Assembly: GCA_020205615.1 (NCBI GenBank)
Contig: CM035166.1
Span: forward strand, 85,764,862-85,828,861
Source of the DNA: Panax quinquefolius
Lineage: Eukaryota > Streptophyta > Magnoliopsida > Apiales > Araliaceae
DNA length: 64,000 nt
Reading direction: 5' to 3'
Below the pieces are notes generated by a model, which searched no databases, was not told the origin of the DNA, and worked only from the letters and a program-made list of their open reading frames with translations. The translations under genes were made by a program, and so were the position numbers. Each line of letters starts with the position of its first letter. Position 1 is the stretch's first letter. Positions 44,074-54,511 of the stretch are shown here, piece after piece.

Positions 44074-45368
44074 GAATAATAAAGAATGGAATAACAACAG
44101 AAATCACCATGTATGCGGTACTTCGCATAGACAAGTTATTCCAACAGAATATTAATAAGGACGAAATCAGGTTCGGCGTAAAACGCATAAACAGGATATT
44201 CCAACTGAATAATAAAGGCGAAATCGGTCCCAAAAAAAGCGCATGACGGGATATTCCTCTGTAATAATAAAGGCGGAATAATAGAAGAATGTCACCAAGT
44301 ATAGGGTAGTTGGCAGATACAAAGTTATTCCAAATGAATAATAAAGAATGGAATAACATAAGTTCTCTTCATGAATACAAAAGAATAACACCCCTTACGA
44401 AAGTACAACAAATAATATTTCCTACCTTAAGAAGAAGAGTAATTGGATATATAAGTAGTGAAGTAGCATAATACTTTCTTCTTTCTCTCTATAGTTTATC
44501 TCTACAGAGTTTCAAATTGAATTAAGTAAGAAAATAATGAAGGAATGAGCTTTATTTATAGAAAAATGGATCGCATAATAACTAACTCATGAACGGTCCA
44601 GATTGATTTACTTTAATCGACGGTCCATATTTAAAGCAAAATCTTTTAAATAAAATATAATATATTCTATTTATAATCTAATAAAACGAATAACTTTATA
44701 AAAGATTTTACTATGCAAACACTATGCAGAGCACTATGCAAAACACTATGCATAATAAAATATAATATATTCTAATTATTGTCTAATAAAATAGATAACT
44801 TTATAAAAGTATTACATTTTATATAAAAAAATTTACTATGCAAAACACTATGCGCAGACATTACGCAACACTATGCATAATAGAATATAATATATTCTAT
44901 TTATAGAATAACTTTATAAAAGTATTCTTTTTATATAAAAGATTTTACGTATTATTACATTAATAATACCAACAAAACCGAAAGTGACTTATCACGTAAG
45001 CATCAATAATTAATACCGCAGTGTGCTACTATGCAACCACGCCAGATTCATCATGCATTTTTAACACTTTGGGTGTTTCAACAGCTAATGATAAAACTTC
45101 CGCCGTTATTTTCATAAAGTATTTTTGTCGTTTTCTCAATCCGACAATAATTCCATTGTGGGGTCCACCAATGATTGTGGTGTTGTACGAATATTCCCTG
45201 TTAAAACGAATATTCCCCGACCAATCGAATATTATATAACAACTTGCGTACTTTGTAAAATTTATAAATATTACCCACAACTATAACATTATATCAATTT
45301 CACTCCATAATATTCAAAAATAATATTTATAGAAAATTCATCTTTATTCAAAAAGTTGGGGTTTTACA
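44071..45368 (-). repeat. Tk6 5' LTR, U3 side only
   Basis: It starts (minus) TGTAAAACCCC at 45368 and is colinear with the first half of 39360-41870, with TATA at 44553-44560. The R-U5 half is deleted. Confidence 0.85.
44553..44560 (-). promoter_or_regulatory. TATA box of the Tk6 5' LTR
   Basis: TATAAATA on the minus strand in the family position. Transcripts from it would read into the deleted pol. Confidence 0.5.
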
Positions 45369-46190
45369 AAGTTCTTTAGGAAATATGTCAGGAAATTCAC
45401 TAAAAACAGAAATATTATTCAAATCTGAAGTATTTTTGTTCAAGTCCATGACATGAGCTAAGAAAGCTTGACATCCATTTTTCAATAAATGAATAGCTTT
45501 ATGGCTTGATATGACAGTGATTAACTTTAGTGGGTTGGTTGCTTGAATTCGCATAACAGGTTGGTTAGGAATATGAAAACTAACAACCTTACGAAAATAA
45601 TCAATTTTGGCATGATGAGTGGTTAACCAATCAATCCCTAAAATCACATCAAATGAAAGTATTTTCAAAGAAATAAGATCGGCAGGTAATGTGATGGTCC
45701 CAACTTGAATCAAGCAAGATTTATAAACAGTGGATGTAATGAAAGTTTCTCCTAACGGAGTCTCAACAGATAAGTCAAAGTCTAATTTCTCCAGAGTCAA
45801 ATTCAAACGTTGAGCACAAGCAGGATAGATAAAAGAATTGGTAGAACTGGTATCTAATAAGGTATAAACTTCACAAGAGTTTATGAATAGCTTACCCGTG
45901 ATCACCTCGTTCGGGTTCCTTGCGTTTTGGGCAGTCACGGCAAACGCTCTTCCAGGAACCACTGACTTTGACTTGTCCAGGACAGCCTTTGAAGTCACCA
46001 TCCCCTCTGGACTTAGTTTCACTACAGTACAATCTCTAACTATATGACCTTCCTTTCCACAGTTATAACATATCTTAGATTGTTGTGGGCAGTTTGGGCT
46101 GATGTGTCCCTCTTTCCCACATTTATAACATACGACCGGTAATCGTTCTCCTCCCCTAGAAATAGTTGATGTTGGTGCTGACGTCTTCAC
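45369..46190 (-). pseudogene. Tk5 zinc knuckles and protease (open frame)
   Basis: An open frame of about 274 codons. Two complete CCHC knuckles come first: CYKCGKEGHISPNC (near 46135-46093) and CYNCGKEGHIVRDC (46071-46030). Then RAFAVTAQNARNPNEVITGK, the protease active site LLDTSSTNSFIYP (D-T-S in place of D-T-G), LNLTLEKLDFDLSVETPLGE, DVILGIDWLTTHHAKIDYF, and the linker to RT (SEFPDIFPKEL), cut by Tk6. The catalytic Asp is kept; Gly to Ser in the triad is tolerated in some retropepsins (DSG/DTS forms), so activity is uncertain. Confidence 0.85.
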
Positions 46191-47088
46191 GTTATCATTT
46201 TTGTACCTTCTATTTTTGAAATCTCCCCCCGACTAGCTTCTTCTACTATCATGGCCACGATTACCACCAGAGTGGTTATCGCTTTTGTCCGGATATTTTC
46301 TTCCTCGCTGGTTGTCATTGCTCCGATGACTACTACCACTGGTATGACCCTGGTTATGGTCCCTCGGTTGAACATACTCATTATGTCTCTCTAATAATTG
46401 AGCCATGTTCACAATATCTGAATATAAAGAAAATTTATGAGAAATAAGATATCTTAGAATCTCGTGTTTGGGACCTCGTAAAAATATCTGCGCTATATCG
46501 TTCCTCATTCTCTACCAAATGAGGTGCAAACCTGGATAACTCTGCGAACTTAGCCTCATACGGGGACACCATCATGTTGTTCTGTTCTAGTCTAATAAAC
46601 TCTACATCCTTCATATGATGAATACTTTCAGGAAAGTACTTGTCATTGAACAGTTTCTGAAATGTTTCCCAAGACATATTGAGTGTGGCTGGCTGGGTAC
46701 ACTTCACAGATTCCCACCAGTAATCTACCTCACCACGGAACATAAAGGTGGCGAATGGAACCTTCTGTTCCTCTGTGCATCCCAAGACATCAAATATCTT
46801 GGTAATTTGCTTGACCCACGTTTCCGCCTTAATCGGATCTGGCTTTCCCAAGAACTCTGGTGGTCCCAACTCTTTGAACTGCTTAGCTGTGACAAACCGC
46901 GCGTTGCTATCATTTCCACTCGTATTTTGTACACGAGTCTCCCTCGTCTGATTTTTCATGAACTGCAAAAAGCTTCTAAACATCCCATCATTCATCGTTT
47001 GTTCGGTAGTGTTGTTTACATGAGGAATATTGCCTTCCTGTTGCACGTTCTCCTGGTTGGTGATTAAAGGTGTCTCCATGGTCTCATA
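46191..47088 (-). pseudogene. Tk5 gag, 5' end cut by CACTA-2
   Basis: Open from the CACTA junction to about 46500: METPLITNQENVQQEGN, VTAKQFKELGPPEFLGKPDP, TWVKQITKIFDVLGC, EEQKVPFATFMFRGEVDYWW, MSWETFQKLFNDKYFPES, MMVSPYEAKFAELSRFAPHL. After one frame break the FLRGPKHEILRYLISHKFSL segment and an Asn/Arg/Gly-rich linker follow (46233-46508), and a stop near 46230 precedes the knuckles. The apparent start ATG at 47091 reads into CACTA sequence: by alignment with Tk7 the true start lies about 17 codons further upstream and is not in place. Confidence 0.85.
47086..47088. repeat. Probable 3-bp TSD of CACTA-2, left copy
   Basis: ATA precedes CACTACTAG. CACTA elements duplicate 3 bp. The right copy cannot be checked because the right end is cut. 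Confidence 0.4.
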
Positions 47089-47200
47089 CACTACTAGAAA
47101 TTCGACATATAGCGACGAGCTATAGCAACGGTCGGCACAGAACCATCGCTATAGGGTATCTATAGCGACAGTCAGCACGGAACCGTCGGTATAGAGGTTT
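47089..47200 (+). repeat. CACTA-2 left terminal and subterminal repeats
   Basis: CACTA terminus followed by TATAGCGACGAGC, TATAGCAACGGTCGG, CATCGCTATAGGG, TATAGCGACAGTC and CCGTCGGTATAG, the alternating subterminal units to which CACTA transposase would bind. Confidence 0.75.
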
Positions 47201-47980
47201 TTTTAAAGATAAAATCCTTTCACTTTCCCCCAAATCATTTTAGTATCTTCATACACTCTCTCTCGTTACAGATGAACGGTGCAGTAGTACTTAGGGTTTT
47301 AATGCAAAATTGAACAGAAATTTTGAGCTATTGAAGCTTAATCAAGGTATAGGATATGGGATGGTGAGGTGGTTGGCAGAGTCGGAGCCAGAGGACCGAG
47401 ATCGAACAATTTCGCCGATTGTTGCTATCATCCGCCGGTGCATGGAGAAGTAAAGACGAAGAGGAGCTCCGGAACAGGCGTCTGACGGCTGGTGATACAA
47501 ACGACCAGCCACAAGAGAAGCTGGTGTACGTCACCAACAGCGTTTCTTTCTTAGGCCTCGTTATTGTGAATTAACTTCTAGTACGTGGCTATTTCGTTCG
47601 GATCATCATGGATAACGAAAGTGAAGAGTTTTTTTTACTGGTGTTCTTTTGCTTTATTTTTGTTTTGTCCAACTAATTGAATTCCTTGTGATAGATTTTA
47701 ATTTTTATATAATAGAAACATTTGTGTTTAAAAATTGGGATGGATTAAAATGCGTTTCATTTTAAAATTTTTACTAGACTTGTTAGATTTTGACATTAAC
47801 AGTGTTTTTGTTTAGAAATAATTCGATCTGAGACGTTACTTTCTGAATTCACTTATTTGAATTTAGTCTGTCACATTATATGTTATAATGGTCTGAGTTT
47901 TCCTTCATGTAACCTGTTCACTTCATTTTCCTTCATGTAACCTGTTCTGAGTTTGGTCTTATGCTTGTGTCTGCCTGTAG
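47201..47980 (+). other. CACTA-2 interior, left part, origin not recognised
   Basis: 47345-47590 is clearly richer in G+C than its surroundings and has open stretches in two frames, as expected for captured exon or 5' UTR sequence, but no family is recognised. 47600-47970 is AT-rich, intron-like sequence leading to the acceptor CTGCCTGTAG before the first AGO exon. Confidence 0.4.
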
Positions 47981-49130
47981 GCACTATTGTTGACAAAAAA
48001 ATTGTGCACCCAAAATATTTTGATTTTTACATGTGTGCTCAGGCAGGGATGATTGTAAGTTGTTACATTCTTTTCCTGTACCTTGAATCTTTAGTTGATG
48101 CATATTGATTCGATATGTTTCCTCTGTTCATGAGATTCCGACATCAGCTTAACCATATGTATAGAATTATGATTGTTGTTTACTAATGTCCAATATTTAG
48201 GGTCTCTATCTAGGAACATGTGGATGCAGATAATTTTTTTGGAAAAGAAATGCAAAAGTATGTAATTATTTTGTGTTGACAGTTATGTGTTAAAATATGA
48301 AAGTATTTACAATTTTTTACTTCCTCCGTCCTCTAAGTTGGCAAATAGGTCAAGAACTGTGTCATTTAAGTAATTCATTAATGTCTTTTGGACTTCCAGA
48401 AAAGGCAAGATCCATTTAAGGGGAGGGGAAACAGTGTAATTAGGCTTAATTTTTATATGTATTCTCATATATGAAGAGATTATTTTTTGAAGTAAACAAA
48501 TTTCTCCTCTATTTCAATAACTGGATAAGAATCTAGAAGAATTTCTAATTAAACACGAGTTTCTTTCAAGCCAGATGGGGATTTATCTTTAAAAAACATA
48601 AAATTTAATATTCACCTGGTCTTAATCCTGTCTTGTTGGCGTATTGGTTAATCATATTGTGCTAATTCAATGACAGGGAACTTCTCGTCCAGCTCACTAT
48701 CATGTCTTGGTTGATGAGATTGGTTTCTCTCATGATGATCTGCAAGATCTCATCTATTCACTAGCTATCATATGTTTAAGCATTCAGGTCCCAACCTTTT
48801 TCTCTTAAATGTGACCAAATTCATAACCTTACGAATTGACATGCTTTTTTCTATTTTTCTTCCCGCCCTTTTCAGGTACCAAAGGAGTACTACGACAATC
48901 TCCATAGGTGACTAGCTTGATCCACCTTTATTAGACTCTATAGTCCCCTTTATATTTCCTTCTTTAATTAACAAATGAAGATATCTTAGTTGCTTTAATT
49001 ATTTATGAAGTTTGAAGAGTTTGCTAATACTTCTTCTGGACGAGGAAGCCTTACAACTATAGGAAGTATACCTGTTCCTGAGCTGCCTAGACTGCATAAA
49101 AATGCCGCTGGGTCGTTGTTCTTCTGTTAA
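47981..49130 (+). pseudogene. ARGONAUTE4-clade gene 3' fragment (PIWI domain), captured by CACTA-2
   Basis: Four exon-like pieces with splice signals. E1 47981-48054 (acceptor CTGTAG, donor GTAAGT): TIVDKKIVHPKYFDFYMC, AQAGMI. E2 48677-48787 (acceptor TGACAG): GTSRPAHYHVLVDEIGFS, HDDLQDLIYSL; its HYHVL contains the last His of the PIWI catalytic set. E3 48876-48907 (acceptor TTTTCAG): VPKEYYDNLH. E4 about 49005-49130: MKFEEFANTSSGRGS, then PVPELPRLHKNAAGSLFFC and stop. MxAxAGMIGTSRP, DEIGFSxDDLQ, the MKFE segment and the PxLPRLHxN...FFC end fit the AGO4/6/9 clade of RNA-directed DNA methylation. The catalytic Asp region upstream is absent and part of E2/E3 is diverged, so no functional slicer is made. 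Confidence 0.85.
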
Positions 49131-50300
49131 TGTTCTGACAGTATTTGAAGATGCACATAGTACATGCAACTCTTTTGTGGTACAGGATAGAAGTTACCAA
49201 AGTTTTTTTTTTTTTTTTGGGGGAATTAGAGAAATAGATAAATCATACAAAAGAAATCTATGGTTTAGTTCAGGATATTTAACTCTTCAATATGCTGCAA
49301 TTTAGGCAATATGTCTAACTAGTTGCTTTAGCAGTTATGCCTATACTGTCATGCTTATGTCTCCCCAATTTTGTCTTGGGGAGTTGATTGTTTGGATTTA
49401 TGTCTTTGCTGGACATGGTTGTTTGCTTGCCACGCATTGATACTCTAGTCATATAATCTTTTGGTTTTATCTGTAGAATTATTCTCTTTTGTTGTAGCAA
49501 TACCTCACAACTTTCTCACTTTTATGGTCTATTGTTTTACTAGCTAATGATATTCAAGCATAATGCGCTAGTAGCAATCTTAAGATTTCTATAACAATAA
49601 ATAAGTTTGGTGACAAATTTTACTGTGTAGTTGCTGTTAAAAAATATGTTATCTTTTGCATTCGTGAATCATGATATGAATCCTTGTTCAAGATGTTTGT
49701 GTACCATGAGCAACCTTGCAGTGGTATTTTTTGAGGGGGCATGGTTAAATATACAAGTTGATTGTAGCTGAAAGGAGGGAGGACAAAGCAACTTGTTAGT
49801 TGGAAAGATAGATGAAGGTATAGATTTTTACGACAAACAGAATCGATCTTCAGAATTTGGCATGACATTTTAGCTATTATGAGGTTCAGTCTGCTTTACA
49901 ATTTGAATAGGGAGGTCCAAGCCCTGTTATGAAATCTGTTGTGTGTTTGGAATTGATGAAAGTTATTTTATGCTCTTATTATTATGTTTGTTTGCAGTAG
50001 TAATGTAGGATGTTTTTAATAGTAGATAGATGGACTGTTATTGTTGTATCTGTTGGAGATTCTCGTTGCATTTTAGATACACAGGTGGTGCTGTCTCAGA
50101 ACTGACTGTAGATCTTAGACTTGAAGAAAATGTGGAGGAGTGAGTTGTAATGACTACATTAAGCAATTGTTAAGTCTTGAGTTGTAATGTGAATGATTTT
50201 AAATGATGTATATAATATTTTTTATGTTTTACTTTATAGTGTACTTATGTTTGTTGAATAAATGTGCATTATTAATTAATTTTTTTTTAAAATCTAAAAA
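49131..50300 (+). other. CACTA-2 interior, right part
   Basis: AT-rich, without a supported gene. It follows the AGO stop codon and may include its 3' UTR and flanking sequence. A T14 run lies at 49204-49218. Short open frames here do not resemble any family. Confidence 0.4.
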
Positions 50301-50384
50301 TTCTATAGCGATGGTCGCCGACTGTCGCTATAGTCCTAAAGACTGTCACTATAGAGTTTACCGACGGCTTCTGTTAGTTCCTAG
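50301..50384 (+). repeat. CACTA-2 right subterminal repeats and cut terminus
   Basis: CTATAGCGATGGTCGCCG, ACTGTCGCTATAG, GACTGTCACTATAG and ACCGACGG mirror the left end. The terminus TTCCTAGT is joined to TTGGCACAATAG of the Sirevirus LTR. Confidence 0.7.
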
Positions 50385-51923
50385 TTGGCACAATAGTTAT
50401 CCAGAAGGGGGGGTTGAATAGATATTTTAAAAATCTTTTTGTTTTAAACTTGTTCTTTGATAATGATTAAAACTTAGCGGAATAAATGTTTGTTTTAATC
50501 TTCTTTACCAAGCAATGGAGTAATGAGGGTGAGGCAATTATGGCAGTTATAACAGATATAGTAGTTATGATATGAATGTAAATGACACAGTTGTTTTTAA
50601 GTGGTTCAGAGCACTTAAAGCTTCTAGTCCACTCTTCTACTCAACGAGTAAGATATCCACTAAGGATGTCTGTTACAACTTCTGAATCACACAGATTCCT
50701 TCTAGACCATCAGTCTAGGAACTTCTTAGTTCACTCTTGAACTCTTCAAGTCCAGTAGACTTGGCTTTCTTATAGTTCACTATGAACTCTTTAAGTCCAG
50801 CAGACTTGGTACTCTTCTTCCGTTGGTTGATAATGTTGTGTTCTTGATGGTTGCTACTCAGTCACTGTGTAAGCACTTGTTCTAAAGAACTGAGTAGCTG
50901 AGCAAGCTTTGCAATATCTCAGATCGTAGAGTTGAGCTTGAGAGAGATGTTCATGTTGTTTGTTCAATGCTTGCTTAGTTCTCTCTCATCTGTTTGATCT
51001 GCATGTATGTGATGTTGAAAACTATCTGTTGGATCCATCCGTTGTGGCATTAAATGCGTCTGAACTTTTTGTACTGTGATGGAGACATTTCTGCACATCT
51101 TCTGAAATTGCATTCGACCCATCGACTACGGTGATCGCTTTCTCACCTACCACCTGAAAAGGTGTTTTGTCCCTCTTATCCATTGTACTATCCTTAGCTT
51201 CTTCAATACGCTCCTTTGTTGCATACTAAGGATATTTCTTTACTCTGGGACTGATGAGTACTGCTGCGTCTAGAATCCATTCCTCATATGTTGAAATCTA
51301 CCTTTACATAAATCATGAGGCTCAACGTTTTCTGACATGAGATAGATGATGCTCTACGATTTGGATCATGATTCTCTCCTATTCAAATCGTAGTGACTTG
51401 TTGCTTTGGTGCTTGATCTGATGCTATCATTTAGAGAGCACTACGATTTCTCTTAAACCCTTGCACACTGCGATCTTTACTTGCTCGTGTTGTTGACTCT
51501 ACGTTCCCGAGAGCACACTGCGATCGTTGACTTGTAAACTTCATGTTTCCTTCAGCATACTGCGATCGTGGAGTTGGCTCGGCAAACGTTGGGACCACTC
51601 TACGATTTCCGAAGAGTCCCTTCAAGGCAGGCACACACTACGATCCGTTAAGCTCTACGTTTCTGCCTTGACTTTTGCACTGTTTATTAGATGATACACT
51701 ACGATTTCTTCGAACCCTATCAATTACATCTCAAGATCAACCTAACAGCTTTGATCTTTTCTATCTATATATTCTATTAAAGAATGATACAAGTTAAGAT
51801 CTTAGATCAACCTAACAATTTTGATCTATCACTAAGTCCTTGAACATATATTCATTTAAGGACCTTACAAATAATCATGGGCATATACATTTAAAACATC
51901 AAATCATAATATGCATTCTCCCA
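50385..51923 (-). repeat. Sirevirus 3' LTR
   Basis: About 1.54 kb. It holds a direct repeat (50725-50770 and 50775-50818, with GAACTCTTCAAGTCCAG and CAGACTTGG), and a dispersed motif CTACGATTT/CTGCGATC (51120-51705). The distal end (+ strand left) is GTTGGCACAATAGTTATCC. The start is set at the TTGGGAG after the purine tract, with a few bases of doubt. Confidence 0.6.
51120..51710. repeat. Dispersed CTACGAT / CTGCGAT motif cluster
   Basis: Ten copies of CTACGATTT, CTACGATCC, CTGCGATCG, CTACGG or CTACGTTT within 590 bases, often preceded by CA or CT. Sirevirus LTRs are known for conserved short repeated or palindromic motifs in U3; these could be the cis elements of this lineage. The same word also occurs at 53219, 53242, 53268 (reverse) and 54252 in the coding part. 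Confidence 0.65.
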
Positions 51924-51925
51924 AT

Positions 51926-51940
51926 AATCTCCCCCTATTT
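51926..51940 (-). other. Polypurine tract of the Sirevirus
   Basis: AAATAGGGGGAGATT on the minus strand just before the LTR. Confidence 0.7.
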
Positions 51941-52119
51941 GATGTTGACATAACCAAGGAGATTTGTTGTCATGATTATTAGTGACTAGATGCATTTGCA
52001 GAAAATTTAAACATGACTTAGTATTTCAGTGAGCAACTGAAATTTCTAGAGAATAAGCATGAATTTATTGATGATCAGAAGATATTACAATTCAGCATTA
52101 CATCAATAAGAAATTTAAG

Positions 52120-53304
52120 TTTCAACTTATCTCTATTTCCTTGACCTCTTTCGTGGAGGTGGGTTGGCGTACTCCTCAGCCCTTCTTCTTCTTTGAGCTT
52201 CCTCATTTCTGGCAAACTCTTCCAGCTCGCTTAGACTTAGTATTGGATTCTCCTCATGCCCGTGCATGAATGCAGGATCTCCAGTTGGCATTCTTATGCG
52301 TACAGTAGACACATCTTGTGAGCTGGGAGTTGACTCCTGACTGCTTAATGGTATAGCCATTACAATTCCTCGTTGATCGATCGTTGAGTCCGACCGTGGA
52401 ATTGTCTTTGCGAGAGAGCTTCGTGATGCTTGAGCTTGATATTGTCCTCTTCCCTTTCTTGAGTTCCATGACCTCCTCTCAGATCCGCCTTGTCTTCCTC
52501 GAACTCATTTCCTTTATTCTCCCCTTTATGTCAAAGATCAAGGGTTCGAATATCGGCAGACGATCGATTAACTCCTTGGACAAGCTCGTTCAGTTGGCTT
52601 TGAGTCCGAAAGCAATGTCTCTCTATTTTCCTTGATCTGCATTTTTTCAGATCTTGCTTCTTTGTTTTGGAGAACCGAAAGAATCATATCATTATGTTTT
52701 TTCCGATTGGCATAAGATTTACGGAAGTCATGTATGAGGCTTTTAAGTTGATGATATTCTCTAAGATCGTGGTATGTTGGCCGTCTTGATGTTCCCCGCA
52801 TTGCAAAATGACCTCTCTTTGCTTGGCAAACTATCCGGAAGTGAATTTCATCTCTCGTCCTTCATGCTCTTAAGAATTTCTTGGATAATCTCCTCAACTT
52901 CTTTTGTAAGCTCGTGATGCATAGTGCGAAATTATTTTACCGTGATGATCATTTGATTTTGGGATATTGATGAGATCGGTGAGATTCCAAACTTGCTTCT
53001 ATAGACTTGACCATTTTCTCAAAAGTTTCTTTCAAGTCATCCTTCAGAAGGCGTGCTTGGGAGAGTATCATTGGTTTGAGGATTGTTGGTTGGAGGGGTT
53101 GTATGCTGGGGTTGATCTTGTAAGTTGTAAAGAGCAAGGTCAAGACTAAAGCAGTCATTTGAGGAAGAGGATGGTATGTCTGATGGAGGGGCTTGTGTTC
53201 AATGTTTGGACTTGGGGGCTCTACGATATCTATCTGGGACTCTACGACTGGGCTAGAGTCAGGGATCGTAGAGACAGTGGTTTGTGAGAGAAAAATGTAG
53301 TTGG
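52120..53304 (-). pseudogene. Sirevirus envelope-like frame, C-terminal half (frame-broken)
   Basis: Pieces in different frames continue the frame from 54516: PPSPNIEHKPLHQTY, LLKDDLKETFEKMVKSIEAS, IHDFRKSYANRKKHNDMILS and NKEARSEKMQIKENRETL, a charged heptad-like coiled-coil region, then SLSELEEFARNEEAQRRRRAEE and a basic end PPPRKRSRK (52133-52360). Coiled coils near the C-terminus are known in Sirevirus envelope-like proteins, but this could also be another accessory frame. Several stops and shifts make it inactive. Confidence 0.5.
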
Positions 53305-53829
53305 TCAGATTTGGTTCCTCGATTCATGTAATTTTGGGATTCTCAGAATCGGAAATTGATTTACCGGATTGAGACTCACTTCCAACCATCGAGGGAATTC
53401 ATAAAAATAGCTAAATGAAGATGATGGTAAGTGATTAACTCGGAATTTGGTAGGGATAGACAGTACCTCAGGTTTATCTTTTGAGGAAGAGGTATTTGTA
53501 AGCAGCTTCTTGGCAAAGATGATTTTTCCTTGAAATCTATGAGCCAGAACTGAGATGGCTGGATACTCTTTAAAGCTCCAGAACATGTGATCCCATGAGT
53601 TTAGGATTTGATCTTGATGGTATGCCATCATAGGTCGGTAGGAAAACATTTGAGTGTACAGATAGCTCCTATATCCATCTTTCCCCACGCCAGTGATTAC
53701 AAGCTCATCATCATCTTCTTCCTCTTCTTTGTCTTCATTGGAGGATTCCATTATCTCAATGGGCTCTGGATGGTCTGGCACTAATTCATTTTTATCTTGG
53801 GCAGGAATTTCTTCTTCTGCCATGGAGAT

Positions 53830-54025
53830 ATCATGAGGCTCCCCCTCAACATGATTATCTTCTTGTAAGTTCAGAAAATCCCCCTCAGCTGGAACATTTT
53901 CTTGAGAGTTCAGAAACTCCCCCTCAGCTGTAACATCTTCTTGAGCTGCAGACTTCTCCTCCTCAGCCGGTGTATTCTCTATCATGAGAATTTCAGGGGT
54001 CTCCCCCTCAGCTGGAGCACTGTCC
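53830..54025 (-). repeat. Acidic coding repeat
   Basis: Five units of 30-48 bases encode (P/T)AEGE or VEGE followed by xxxN(S/L)QE(N/D). On the + strand they share the word CTCCCCCTCAGCTG. Slippage within this repeat may change protein length. Confidence 0.65.
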
Positions 54026-54511
54026 TCTTTATTTGCTTGGGACAGTTCTTCTTTTGCAGCCACACTCTTGGCTTCCTTTTTCAGCACCTTTTCATTTTCA
54101 AGAATGTACTTCTTGACTAGCTTTCTCCTTGATTTGCTGGGTTTAGCCACAACTTCAGGGCTCTCTTGAGTCTTAGCTTTGTCTTGTTGAATAGCTATTA
54201 TACTTGAAGCAGCCACCTCCTTTTCTGTCACACTTGGTCTTGTCTCAGTGAGCAGTAGGGACTCTACGATAGGGGTGACTGATGGTCTTTTGGACTTATG
54301 TCCAACTTTATTCTTCTTTAGGATCTGTGATATGGTGGCTTGATCCTCATTAGCTTCATCTTGTTGTTGCTTCCTTCTCAGCAATCTCAGAGTCTCTATA
54401 TCAAAAGACTCTACAGGAATATCAGTTGTAGATCCTTGAGGCTCTTCTATCTGTCTAGCTCTTAGCTTTCTCTTGCCCTTGCTTTTTCTGGAAAGGGCAG
54501 AGGGTTCTCCC

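Larger units (their letters stand above)
39360..45368 (-). mobile_element. Tk6: Tekay element inserted in Tk5 pol, with a large 5' deletion
   Basis: 3' LTR 39360-41870, polypurine tract, integrase, RNase H and part of RT (41884-44070), then directly the middle of the 5' LTR (44071-45368). The rest of the 5' LTR, PBS, gag and protease are missing. The perfect TSD AAGTT on both outer ends shows that the deletion happened after or independently of the target joint. It is younger than Tk5, which it splits. Confidence 0.9.
33937..47088 (-). mobile_element. Tk5: Tekay element with nearly open gag-pol, 5' end cut
   Basis: Minus-strand element: 3' LTR 33937-36447, polypurine tract, integrase, RNase H, RT (36459-39359), then, after the Tk6 insertion, protease, knuckles and gag (45369-47088). 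A CACTA element interrupts gag near codon 17; the gag start, PBS and 5' LTR are not in the window. It is the best preserved coding copy here, but substitutions have hit the catalytic residues. Confidence 0.85.
47089..50384 (+). mobile_element. CACTA-2: gene-carrying CACTA transposon with AGO fragment
   Basis: The left end CACTACTAGAAATTCGAC has the plant CACTA terminus. Subterminal words TATAGCGAC and CGGTCGGCACAGAACC (47107-47190) recur inverted at the right (50305-50365: CTATAGCGATGGTCGCCGAC, CTGTCGCTATAG). The right terminus reads TTCCTAGT, complementary to ACTAG of the left end, and lacks the last four bases AGTG where the Sirevirus LTR begins. No transposase is present. The interior holds exons with introns from an ARGONAUTE gene, so this is a Pack-CACTA type element, moved by a helper. 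Confidence 0.8.

Noticed and set aside
46615..47067. 150-codon plus-strand open frame
   Set aside because: It is the antisense shadow of the Tk5 gag, whose protein motifs are unambiguous on the minus strand.
47328..47537. 69-codon minus-strand frame rich in Ser/Leu in the CACTA interior
   Set aside because: Low-complexity composition, no start context or motif; the GC-rich segment is reported only as unrecognised captured sequence.
50203..50421. 72-codon frame at the CACTA/Sirevirus border
   Set aside because: It spans the junction between two transposons, so it cannot be an evolved gene.
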